64,000 nt of DNA from Mansonella perstans (taxonomy: Eukaryota; Nematoda; Chromadorea; Rhabditida; Onchocercidae), in assembly GCA_037074765.1 (NCBI GenBank), contig JBAMDO010000570.1, positions 620,001-684,000 of the forward strand. The letters run 5' to 3'. Position 1 is the stretch's first letter. Each line of letters opens with the position of its first letter. The translations under genes and the position numbers were made by a program. The notes under the pieces are model-generated. The model was not told the origin of the DNA. It did not search any database and saw only the letters and a program-made list of their open reading frames with translations. Of the stretch, positions 1 to 11,786 are shown piece by piece.

Positions 1-50
1 AATCTGAAATGTATTTGTGATGAAAATAAGTTTAACGACTACTGAATATA

Positions 51-64
51 TTTTTAATTTACAG
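51..64 (+). promoter_or_regulatory. Probable spliced-leader acceptor of secreted gene copy 1
   Basis: A TTTTTAATTTACAG acceptor lies 6 bases upstream of the first ATG (71). No upstream exon is needed, so this fits trans-splicing. The same site and spacing recur in the second copy at 6495-6508. That trans-splicing occurs is inferred from nematode biology. Confidence 0.55.
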
Positions 65-70
65 GTAATA

Positions 71-2817
71 ATGAATTTTGGACTTCTCGCCATCTTTACA
101 CTTTTTGTGGTCCATGCAACTGCAATCAATATCACTTCAACAGGTAGATTATCTGCACTTCAGCAAAATGATTCGAAGTGATATTTACTGTGCATACTTG
201 GAAAACTGAGTGATGCATTTGCTATCGTATGTTTTGCCATCATTTGAAAAATAAAGAAAAATTTAATTGAAATTTCAGGAAAAAGAAATAAACAAACGTA
301 CGAAGAATATTCATTAGAGAAAAAAAGAAGAATTAATCAAAAATACGACGAAGATCCATTACAGAAAACGTTTGTTCGTACTCCAGGAACGATTATTGCT
401 GAATATTTATCCAAAAGAGATTTACAAGCTATGGCGTTAGTAATATTCTATTTGTGTGCAAATGCTCCTTAAAGTCAAATCATGTCCACTAAATTCCGTT
501 ATTTCACATACTAGTCATTGCAAGTGTGAAGCAAATTGCAACGAGTTAAAAACTTGAAATTGATTGGTTGAAAATAATTACAATGAATAGTTTTTTAACA
601 TCATTTAACAGCGAAATTCCTGTCATGTCTGAATGTGCAAACTTCGTATTAAATCGTCGATCCAAAATACTGCATTATCGGGATGGCAAAATAACTCCAC
701 CATACCTAGCGAAAGAATATGAACTCGTATCTCGAACAAATTTTACCGATCTAATGGTATGTCTCTTTTTGTTACTTTAAGTTTGAATTTAACGAAACAA
801 TATCGATTAGAAAGCTCAGTTATTTTGTTTTCAGAGAGTTTCCTCATCTAATTGTCTAAAATTTAAAGAAATTTCGGCTCTCATTGGTTTACAATGCTAA
901 TTTCGCTTCCTCAGCTTTCTAATAGCATAAAAGGAAGAAAAATCCGGCAAAAATCAGAAATGAATTTGTACAAAGGGAAGATTTGACGACGTTATTTCAT
1001 AAACTTTAAACTTAAGGATAGAATAAAATTCATGGCATACCATTGGTCGCCGTCTCAAGCTATTTTGTTTGGCAGTGAAAAGCCACTGAGTATAATTTTC
1101 AACTCGTTGGCATGCCATCTATTGATGTTGACGTCTCAGGAAAATCATCTAAACATACTCGAAATAATCCCAGATGGTTAGAAAATTGTAGTGAATTTTT
1201 GAACTGACCATAATTAATCAATGAATGACGTTAAATTAGTACTTAGCAAACAAAATAGCTCGGATTATACAGTTCTAGATACGGATGTCATAATTATCCC
1301 GAATGAAATGAAAGAAAAAGGAAGTCCAATGAATGGAGTGATTATTCCGAGCATTCACTGTCCAGGCTTTTTTATATGTGACTTTCCTATGAAAACCATC
1401 TTCTTCCATTCCATGGAAATGGAAGACATCTTGTTGGTCATTCTTTATATTTACAGAAACAAACTATAATTAATGTGACTTTTGATTATGCTGTAGTTAA
1501 GTGATGTTGAAATTCAACTGTTTTAATACAAAGATTGCAGTACTCTTAATGTCACTATCACATCGTCATCACATTTGAGTGACAATGTGACTTCTCTGTC
1601 TAATATAATAAGAACAGTATAAGACATAAAATTTAATTTAGAAGTATAATTAGAATGTAATTCATTGATCTCCACAAGACCGATAAAAAATATGTCGAAG
1701 TTGGCTATTGTCATATTTGTTTTTGATTTATAATCTAATTTTTTAGTGATGGAAGTTATAAATCATTGATCCAGATCCATGAAAGGAAAGGAGTGAGTTT
1801 ATTAAAAATCAACAGATAAGATGTGCCCCTTGAATCAATGCTTTCCATTTTCTAATGGAAAAACATGAATTTAGGCATCGCTGAAGTTAGCCATTGTGAT
1901 TAGTAACAGTGATAAACAACCAAAAGATGCTAGAAATCGATCGTTAAAAGCAGCCGGAATTATCAGGAATGATTATGGTAGCGTGCAGTTTGCGTTGTTG
2001 CTCAACCGGATACTCGAAAAGTGTGAGTCAGATTTGGTAATTTCTTGGTTACGAGATAAATCCGAAGCAGATTCACGGAATGTCTGATAGAGTTCCAAGC
2101 AATAATTTGATAATTGCGATGTTGGACAAAGTAATAAAATCAATATTATATCAGTTCTGACAGACAACGACTAGTTGTTTCAAGTGAAGAAGATTTCGAA
2201 GGGCAGCAGAAGAACGTGGTCTTAATGTTTCACGGATCTGCTGATGTACATGCATCGACCCTTGCTGTGAATAAAAATGACACCAAAGAGATGTTGAAAA
2301 CAAAGTTTGAGGATTGGAAGGTTTGACGTTTTTATGGACTCTAGTTCATGTTTAATCCCAACCGTTAATGTTGAAAAGTCGCTTTCCATTAAAATTTTAT
2401 TGTTATATAAGTATTGTTTAATTTCACGTGGCTTTACGTGCTGTTGACACTTTCCAAAATATGCTCTTTTCGATGCTAATTTTGTGAAATTATCTCTTCT
2501 GCAGAAGAAATTGTTCTTCCTTGACAGTCATGAAACAATGGCGTTCCATTTTACAGTGGTCAATGGGACTGAGCCTGAAGATGGTGAAGAGATATTCAGG
2601 TTAGATATTCAGAATTTTTAACGGGATGTTTGTGGTAGTTTGAGAAAATGAATTAATACATTTTTTTTTTTGCAGTAATGCATTCTCAGACATTCCTCTA
2701 AGCACGTTGCGTTTACTTGATGAAACATCGACGACTGGAGTAAACTATGAAGTTCAAACTGGTTTCCATGAAGGTCCCGTTTATGTAATTATTGGAGTTG
2801 CAAAATACGGCCGATAA
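71..2817 (+). CDS. Secreted protein of unknown function, copy 1 (middle exons uncertain)
   Basis: I do not recognise the family. Supported exons are 71-143, 279-435 and 612-756, then 2164-2320, 2505-2599 and 2676-2817 (TAA stop). Exon 1 encodes a signal peptide (MNFGLLAIFTLFVVHATA). Exon 2 is charged, with a lysine/arginine-rich stretch. Exon 3 carries the segment SECANFVLNRRSKILHYRDG, shared with copy 2. The 3' exons include VVLMFHGSADV and end in VYVIIGVAKYGR. Exon 3 ends in phase 0 but the exon at 2164 needs two carried-over bases, so at least one linking exon is missing. A candidate is about 915-967, which would give the right phase; another open stretch at about 1891-2030 also has a donor but the wrong phase. 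Alternatively these are two separate genes. The product is probably exported; the role is unknown. Confidence 0.6.
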
Positions 2818-5800
2818 AATCGAATTACGGAAAATCCTCAGCAATTGATACCATAAAAATATTGCTATTGTGATAAACATTTGATAAAATATGCAAACAA
2901 ATGGTTTATTTGAAGTGTCGAATATATGCCTAAAAATACTGCTGCTTATTGTCTGAAAATTTAGAAGAAAGTTTATGCAAAATATCTTAAACATAATGAT
3001 TTACACGAATTCTCTCTTTTAATTATGGTAGCTCTTTCGAGTACAGAATTTGATAAAATGCGAAATGTAGATCACAGAGTTGTAAAATATGAAATATTAT
3101 CATCTACCTTTTTGTGAGATTGAACTGAATGACCTAAAGTCTAGGAAAAATTAATGGAATTAAAAAGAATTGTGTTTTGTAATTTTAAGAAAATTGATGA
3201 ATCGATGCATTTTTTAAGTTTTTCAAATATCGACTATATTTAACTCACAGAATTATGAACTTTATCTAACAAAAATCATATAAAATTTAATTCTTTGAAA
3301 TTTAATTTTATCTATAATTTGTGTGATGTCGTTGACAAAAATTATCACTTTCATTTTTCATCAGTATTGAAAATGGAGTTTAAATTAGGTCGAAATTTCA
3401 GAAAAACTTACGCATGAATATTTTGACATTTAAGCAGCTAATTAGAATTCGATTTGTAAATCGGAATAGATTCAATATTTTTTATGTTATAACCAATCTG
3501 ATTTCTATATAAGACTGTCATAACCCTTTTTTGATGTTGTGACATAAAAATATATCACAAAAAATACAGAAAACCTAGCTATATATGCACTGAACTTGTT
3601 GAATATGGTTATCTTTGGAACGTGGAAAGCGTATTTACAATCTTTTTTGGATTTCTCTACTTCTTGATCCTTTATATGGCCATAGGATATTTGCGTTCAA
3701 ATCAGTGGAAACTGAAAGATGCTTGAGTCCAATGATTCGTTAGTCAAAACAATATTTAGATGATCGGATTCAGGAATTCACCGGTGCATCCTAAAGTTTT
3801 GATATATTTTTGGTTATGGTGACACATTCCTTGCATAGCACCGTCTAAAAAGAAAGGAGGGTCATTATTGTGGTGTTAATATCTTTAATTTGTTCTAAGA
3901 TTCGTCATGAATACTATACTTTGCCTGTAGCCTTAGAATGCGCAAAAGTCGATCAGTCCGCATCCTTTGTCAGAAACATTACAGTTGTAGCGAAAGGGTT
4001 GTAGCCAAGTTAAAATGGAGACATAAAGTTTAAAAGTAAAGCAAGCTTGACGGTGTAAAGAAATCGCCAGTAAAGCTTATTGTTGTCTAAATTAAATGCA
4101 ATGCTCGAAATTTTAAATAATAGAAGAAAACTGAGAGTATATATTCAATATGTTCAGCGGTATAGGAGAAAGAAGTTATAGATGACAAGCATAATTAACG
4201 TTGAAATACGGCAGGAAAGAATTGTTTAAATTAACAAAATAAAGGAACAAAAGAAGAAGAGAAGAATTTTTGAGTCAATTATTAACAGTTAATTATGCTT
4301 ATCATCAACGAGATTTCTTATACTGATAAATCAATTTTTTTTTTGTTTTGTCACATCACCCAAATCTTCGGAAATGCTTTGCAGAAATTTGTCTAAATCT
4401 TTGCAGTAATCAGTAATGAAGAGAAACAAAAATTAAATATGCTTCTTCGACTGTTTCCTAAATTATCATAATTGATTCAAGGATTCTGGATATTTGTTAC
4501 CGGTTTCTATTTATTTAACTTTTAAGGTTTTGTCGCAAAATGTAACCAAACTTTTTTTTTGTGAAATCTGAAGGCTGATTTCTAATGAGGTTTTCTATCA
4601 GATGCCTATAAGTATGCAAAATGTTATTGAAATTGTTGAAGAAATTTTTGATATATCTGTTATCAAAAATTTCCCAGATATGGACTTATTAGAGAAGTGA
4701 TAACCGTCGATGAATTCACTAATCTCGAAAGATCAGATGATCAAATGAGCTCACAACAATCATCAAATCAGAAAGAAAACATACACGTAGTGATTTGTTA
4801 CGAATGGTTAATAGAAATTCAATGTTGCGTGCTTCTCTACTACTATTCACTTTTGCGTTGACTTTTTCACAGTTCGAAAATTTGCAAAATATTTTGTCAA
4901 ATAGGACGCAAATCCCTTTAAAAGTAATTTAATTAATAATATTTTGAAAATTTCTCCCGCTTTACCTATGAAATAAAATGCAAAAATAAATATCATATAA
5001 TGTAAAAAGCTTTATTTTAAAAATAGGCGGATTAAAAAGAAAGAACGAATTGAAAGACTTGCTTAATAATATTCATGTTGTATTGATAAAATCATATCAG
5101 CAGTGAGTGAATTTAAATATCACAGTTGATAAAATTATTTCATAAGGTATTGATAAATTTTGTTGTTGGTAAAGTATTAATAAATTGGTAAACTTATAAA
5201 TCTAAATATCACAGTTCTCAATCTTCACCACTGAACAATTTAAAATAGCAGTATGAAGTGAATAAGTGCTAAAATACGGCGTGAAAAATTTAAGAATGAA
5301 ATTAAATGATGTCTGTGAATGCTATCAACATTTTTTAGATCAAAAGACAATATCTAAGAGCACCCTAGCGAAACATAACTCACAACTGAGTGACAAAATT
5401 TCTGTACTTTTAAATTCTTTATATGTAATATTTTCTAATTAAGCGCCGCATTTCCTGAAATAAACAGGTCAAACTCTTTACTTATCAAATCATATTATAC
5501 TTTCAATATCCACGATGAACTAAAAAATGATTGTTGCTGTTAGTATCAGAATATATTTTTTGAAAAATTCCTCGATCAAATGATCCGATCATTTTTCCAT
5601 CTTTCAACCATCGCTCGGCTAATTGTAATTGATGTCTCTCAATAAATATCAAACCATAGGCTACGAATTTTTCATCAAATTTAAATTGCCATCAATTGTT
5701 ATCATTTTCCGTTTACGAGTAAACAACAGTAGAATTATATTGTAATGAAAACACGCCATTAAAATACTTTGAATGAAACAAAGCAAAGGATTTAGAACAT

Positions 5801-6414
5801 AAAAATCAAAGAGCTTTACTGATCATGCAGTAAAACGCACTGTTTTTGTGTTTTTGAGGTTGTTATCATTTCAGCATAATCATAAAGTCATGTATGACAA
5901 TTTCAATTTAATACATGTGACAGAGGTATGAAAATTTCAATTTTTTTTTTAAATTCAACATGATAACAGTTATGCAAAGTAGTGCAAGTATCTGATTCTA
6001 AGTTGTGTATATGTAAGTTGTTGCAAGTATCTGATATCTAAGTTGTGTATATGTGAGTTGTTGCAAGTATCTGAGTTGTGTAGAATTTTAAAATTATTTC
6101 TATCGAATTCAATTTTGAAACATTCCAATTTATTGAATGTATTACGTAGGTTTCCTATAAATCCATCGATTTACATTTTCGATGTCATCGAAATCTGAAT
6201 AAAAAGGAATCATTAAATTTATTTTCACTGTTTATTCAATCATTCGAATTTAAGCCCAAGTGTTCCATACATAGCAATCACCATTACTCACTGAAAAAGC
6301 ATGCCATAAATTAGTCTTATGAAAAAATTAGTATTTAAACAACAGCATTTTATAAATTATTCGAAAAAAAAAAATGAATGCTTTCGCAGATTTATTAAAC
6401 TTGCATTATAATTA
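2818..6414. other. AT-rich intergenic DNA between the two secreted paralogues
   Basis: No convincing exon seen. It holds a short degenerate tandem repeat (5983-6082) and several poly-T tracts. Near 3600-3710 a hydrophobic open stretch appears but lacks splice support. Confidence 0.6.
5983..6082 (+). repeat. Short tandem repeat, about 40-bp unit, 2.5 copies
   Basis: The block TGCAAGTATCTGA followed by TCTAAGTTGTGTATATGT recurs with small changes at 5983, 6022 and 6062. The last copy is truncated. No coding role is apparent. Confidence 0.7.
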
Positions 6415-6494
6415 GATCCATTCAGTGAAATGTCCAAGAATTTGAAATCTATTTGTGATAGAAATTAGTATGACGATTGAATTTACTGAGTATA

Positions 6495-6508
6495 TTTTTA
6501 ATTTACAG
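6495..6508 (+). promoter_or_regulatory. Probable spliced-leader acceptor of copy 2
   Basis: A TATTTTTAATTTACAG acceptor sits 6 bases before the ATG at 6515, exactly as in copy 1. Trans-splicing is inferred. Confidence 0.5.
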
Positions 6509-6514
6509 GTAACA

Positions 6515-7360
6515 ATGAATTTTGAATTTCTCACTATCCTTAAATTCGTTGTGGCCCATGCAACAACTGCAGGTAGATTATCTGCACTTTAGCAAAATGA
6601 TTCGAAGTGATATCCACTGTACATACTCGGAAAACTGAGTGATGAATTAGCTATTTAAATAATTGAAGAACAAGAAGCATAGTGAAAATTTAATTGGAAT
6701 TTCAGATACAAGAGATGACCAAACATACGATGAAGATCTGTTGGAGAAGGTGTTTGTTCATACTGCAGGAAGTGCTATTGCTGAATCTTTATCCAACAAA
6801 GACTTACAAAATATGGCGTTAGTAATATTCTATTAATTATTTATAATTATGTTGCAAACACTCCCTAAAATCGAAATGTCCAATAATTTCAGTCGTTTTT
6901 AAATATTGATCATTGCAAATTAATTGGTTGATAATAATTATAATGAATTATTTTATTATATCTTTTAACAGCAAAGTTCCCTTCATGTCTGAGTCTGCAA
7001 ATTTCGTGTTGAATCGTCGATCCAGAATATTGCATTATCGAGATGGCAAAATAAACCCGCCATATTTGAACAAAACTATTAAATTCATATCACAAACAAA
7101 CTTCAGCGATGGTGAGGTATGCTTTGCTTCTTATTACTGCTAAAATTAAATATAAAATTTGAAACGTATACAATTGTTTGTTTTTCAACATTTTTCCTCG
7201 TCTAAAAATTGAATTTATCATCTAGTGACATTAATTATAGTAATTCATTTGGTATGTAGTTTCTTTGCAGCATTGTGAGAAGACAGATAGAATTCTTCAA
7301 GAAACAACAAATTTATACAAAGTGGCATTTAATAAATTTAGGATGGCGATATGCTTGTAG
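6515..7360 (+). CDS. Secreted protein of unknown function, copy 2 (tandem paralogue)
   Basis: Exons are 6515-6572, 6706-6817, 6972-7116 and probably 7271-7360 (TAG). Joined, they give about 134 residues in an open frame. Exons 1-3 match copy 1 in order, intron position, intron phase and donor (GTTAGT after exon 2), and the spliced-leader-type acceptor TTTAATTTACAG lies 6 bases before the ATG. Exon 1 is a signal peptide (MNFEFLTILKFVVAHATTA). Exon 2 lacks the basic insertion of copy 1. Exon 3 keeps the NRRSxILHYRDGKI core. The last exon follows a good TTCTTTGCAG acceptor but does not resemble the copy 1 terminal exons, so copy 2 has either lost the C-terminal domain or is decaying. Function unknown. 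Confidence 0.6.
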
Positions 7361-8629
7361 AACAAAATTGGTCACTAATATATTGATAGGGGGAGAAAAC
7401 GTTGACAGTTTTTAAAAAAAAAAACTAAAATATATCAGATTTCAATTGAAATTGATTCATTAATTCCAGAAAGTTCAGAATGGCAATTAGCTAACTTGAT
7501 TAATTTCAATAATTAATAATGAATATAGGAAAACGGATCTTAAGAATGCTTGAAAATAATAGAACATAATATGAAAATTTGAAAATTTCATGGCAAAAAA
7601 GCAATTCCAATTCAATTTTTCGTTAAGAGTGATTTATTTCGCTTAACAAAAACAGCAAAATATGATCAAAAAAACGTTACGAATCTTCGGAAAAGCAAAA
7701 CTCATTTTGGTTTAAATTTCTTGTTTTTCCTCAAAAGCACGGAATTTCAAGTTTTTTAAAACAGAGAGGTAAATTAAATAGTGAATCAACTCTAATTGGC
7801 AGTAGTTATAACTTATTTATTGTTACATTTTTCCAAGCATTAAATTTGATATGAAAAAAAAATCGAAGAAGATCGAAAGTTCTTCGGAGTTGGATCATTC
7901 CAACTTTGTTCACAGTTTTTTACGAAATTTAGTTGTGAAATTCTCTGCAAGCTTCTGACGAATGAGTTTTGCCAAATAAGTAGGAGCCGATTCGATCATT
8001 ACAATTGCATTTGGAATTTCTTTTGAATTTTGATAAACTGGCAAAACATAAACATTTCCACTAATGATAATTTAAAATTTGATTGTTTTTTCAAGATAAT
8101 CTTTTTTTTAAGACAAATGTTTTTAAACAAATTTTTGGAACTAAATTAAGTCTGAAATATTTTTTGACAAAAATTTTGTTTCTAAAACTTTTATACGTTA
8201 AATTTGCATTTTCAAATAATCAAATCTAAATTAGCAATTAGCAAAAATTTGATCAAATGAAATTATCAAAAACGAAAGCAAAGTTAAAAATAAGCGACAA
8301 AAAAAAAGAAATTGATGCATGCAGAAAAATCTCGTAATTTTAACACAAAACTATTAAAATTAAATACTAATTTAAGTGCAATTGTAACAAATGAGAAATT
8401 AATTAGTGCTAATTAGTAATCTATCCATCACCATTTTGTAATACTTACAAGACACTGATTTATTTAAATTTCCTATGAAAAAATAAATTATATAGAGCGA
8501 GTGTCTAGATGGATCGAAATGAATAAATGTGAATTTTAAGCTGAAGTAGGCAGGCGGAAAAAAAACCAAGCAGGAATGACGTAAATACTAAACAAAAATT
8601 TTGAAACTATAATTTACGATTGCTTTTAA

Positions 8630-8760
8630 ATGTGTGTATGTGTGTGTACAAAGCATATATTGTTCCTACTTGTCTGTATGTATGTATATGCGTGTGCATA
8701 TGTGTGTGTATACTTACATATGTTATCTATATGTGTGCATGTATGCAGGTGTGTGTTTGT
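8630..8760 (+). repeat. TG/TATG microsatellite-like tract
   Basis: Irregular TGTGTATG/CATATG alternation. The tyrosine/cysteine-rich frame through it is a by-product of the repeat. Confidence 0.75.
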
Positions 8761-10972
8761 TAAAAAATTGCAATAAACAAATTATTGCCATTTTTCCTAA
8801 TTATATATACATAATTACGAATAAAGCATTAATATTTTGGATCAATTTGACAATTAAAAAATGAAATTTGTTGAATTTTTAAAAACGAATTCAAATTAAA
8901 AATAAATGAAGTAGAATGAAGTAATAAAAACAATTTTAATTAATCAAATTCATTAATTTTTGTTCCATTTTTTAATTTCTATAGAATTTCTAAAACTGAA
9001 ATTTCGAACAGTTTTAATTGTAACGTGAAGAAAAAGGAATAGAAAACATCTGGAAATCTTTAGCAATTCTTGATGTTAGTTATGAGTCATCAATTAATTG
9101 ATTAATTGTTAATTTTCTAAATACTTTCTTATTATTTATTGATTTAAGAATTCAAAAAATTAAATATCAACATTTTCAAACCATCTTCACTGCTGTTACT
9201 GTTATTTTTACCGATATTGTTGTTTGATAATAATGCGTTATTATTGTTATCGTTGTTAATAACACATAAGCAGCTCTTCATCTATTTCCTTCCTCGTCTT
9301 ACTCATTGCTTGCTGTTATTGTTGTCGCTATTATTACTGTTGTTGTCTTTGATATCTTAACAATACCTGAACAGTTTTTCTCTCTCATCCTCATTATCGT
9401 AGCTATTAATTAATTTCTCCATCCATATATTTGTTTGTTTAAAATTTTTTATGCTAAATAAATACAGTATGTTTGCATATTTTACTAAATTCAAAAAAAA
9501 ATTTAAAGATCATTTTTTCATCATAGAATTAGGCCAAAATGTCATTTTGATGTCATTCTATTTCAGTAGCTTTTAACTTAATTATCTGTGCGAAAGAGGG
9601 AAAAAGAGAAGAAGAGAAGAAAATGATGGAAGAAACAAGCAGAAAGAAGGCGATAAATTATTGAAGGATTTGAATTGCTTTCCAAAAAAGTTCCCATCAT
9701 TTATCGAGTCTTATTGTTACATTACATTTTCTCGGCTCTCTTCTTATACTTGGCTTATTTGGCTTAGCATATATTGATTTGGAACGTAAATGAAGCAAAT
9801 AAATAAAGTACTGCTAGAAAAACTTTTTTTTTTAATCTCTCCTCCCATATTGTGCCACATTTTCTAGCCTCATATGCATCACATGAGGCCGATAATGAAA
9901 AGCCTAGTGCAAGTTTCGAATAGCATTGCTAGGCTATTCATTCAATAAATAAGTGTATGTTAGCAAGCATTAGTTACTCACTTTATTAGTTATTCAATTA
10001 ATGTTTCTTGGCTGTTTATGTTGATAGCAGAATTGTTCTCCGTTTACTTTTGTCATCAATTTATCACTGTTAAGTTTTTTAAAATAAAATTAGAAAAGTT
10101 AGAATAAGTGGAGTAATTAATTAAAATGAAATAAGTATTGGTAGGCTCAAGGAAATTTTGAAATTCAAAAGTCAATAATTCAGAAAATTTTAATTTAAAA
10201 ACTTTTAATAATTTATTTTTGAACCGGAATCTTTTCACTTTGATTTATAAGACTTTTCTATTTTTTAAACCAATTCTTTATTTCAGATTTAATAGATTTT
10301 ACAGGTCAAATAGTACTTGCATTTGGCCCAAAATTGATTGGAAAAATTAAATTTTCACCTAATTAAAATTTTTCATTTATTGGGGTGTTTGCTCGTTTGG
10401 AAAACAGTTATGACTTTCGAATTACTTCTTGATCGTTTTTTGCAAAATTTCAATTAATTTTTCCATTAAAAAGTTGAAATGTTTGTTTGTTTTGGAATCA
10501 ACTGATTACAAAGTTTAAATTTTGTATTTACATCAGGAATATATTTCTTCACAAAATTTCAATTTTTATCGATTTTTTGTACAAAAAATTTTTTTGTCAA
10601 TCTTATTTTTGTTTCATTTTTTTCCATTTTTTTATTATTAATATTGTTGGCTACATTATCATGCTAAAATAGGCCTAATATCAATATTATTCAAGTTAAC
10701 ATTTGGCAAAGTCACCTTATTTTGTTTTTCATTTCTCTCTCTCTCTCGTTACGTTTGAGTCATTAGAATTTAATTGAACAATGCTTCACACGAAAAAATG
10801 CGTTTATTCAATTTGGTAGAAATATAAGCCAAAAAAAAAATATCGAATTAACCGGATCAAACGTTCAAATTTTGCGTCTGTGTTTTAATTATATCAAGAG
10901 AAAAAAAATTCTGGAGTTATTAATAATACGATAACAACAGTCATTTAGTTCTATATCCAGAAACTTACACAA

Positions 10973-10995
10973 ACACACACACACACACACACACC
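10973..10995 (+). repeat. (AC)n microsatellite
   Basis: About 11 AC units, directly visible. Confidence 0.9.
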
Positions 10996-11786
10996 GGACT
11001 TGATCACTTAATTCGTTAATCCGGTATTTTTCATTTACTCATTGACACTGACTATTTCTCATTGACTCAGAGCACTTATTTCTTTTTTCTGTCTGCTTCC
11101 TCGCTAAGGTTGAGCACAATTAACATTCTGTATTTTCATTTCAACAAAATCCCAATAATTTCTTTTTCCGGAACATTCATCTCAATTTATAAATATGTGA
11201 AAACTTTTTTCTATCATAAAATTCCAGAAAGAAATTGTTCAAAGGTCAACGATATATTTCTGAAAGCCTAAAAGTTTCAAACTCAAAATAATTCGGTGAA
11301 TCAATTGAACAAATTTTATCAATCGTTTTTTCAAAATATATACAAAATACAGGTAATACTAGTTGTCGAAGTGATTTGCTCTAAAATTTAAATTTGGAAT
11401 TTCATTTTACTGCGTGAATTTTGAATATTATCCCAATAAATTCTTGTAAATTTTTGGAATAGTTTATTAAAATTTAAAGTTTTGCCATAAATTTTACAAT
11501 AATAATAATCAAATAGTGATTTTCTTGTGAGAAATTTAGGAATAGTAATAATAGTATAAAAATGACGATCATATAATGATAATTGTGACTTTTTCGATAT
11601 ACTTCACAATCATAATGACGGCAGCAAAGAGAACAGATTAACAGTGATACTTTTCGATAATTTTTTTCACATTTCTTATCCTTAAGTTTTCAGTATATAT
11701 TTAAAGGCACTGTAACAAATTCATGAAAGAAAAAAAAAGTAAAAATTCAAAATTTTTTAAAAAAATTAAGGAAAAGGACATCCGAA

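Larger units (their letters stand above)
7361..11786. other. Gene-poor low-complexity spacer
   Basis: No supported exon on either strand. The stretch contains TG/TATG-rich DNA (8630-8760), GTT/ATT-rich DNA (9180-9370), a CA dinucleotide run (10973-10995) and a CT run near 10735. The short open frames here are low-complexity and lack exon context. Confidence 0.6.

Noticed and set aside
1221..1469. 82-codon ORF as an exon of secreted gene copy 1
   Set aside because: No acceptor and donor pair fits the phase of the flanking exons, and copy 2 has no counterpart.
3600..3710. Hydrophobic open stretch as a transmembrane exon
   Set aside because: No acceptor or donor in phase and no relation to the neighbouring genes; chance is likely in AT-rich DNA.
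8634..8864. Tyr/Cys-rich ORF
   Set aside because: Product of the TG/TATG microsatellite; no exon context.
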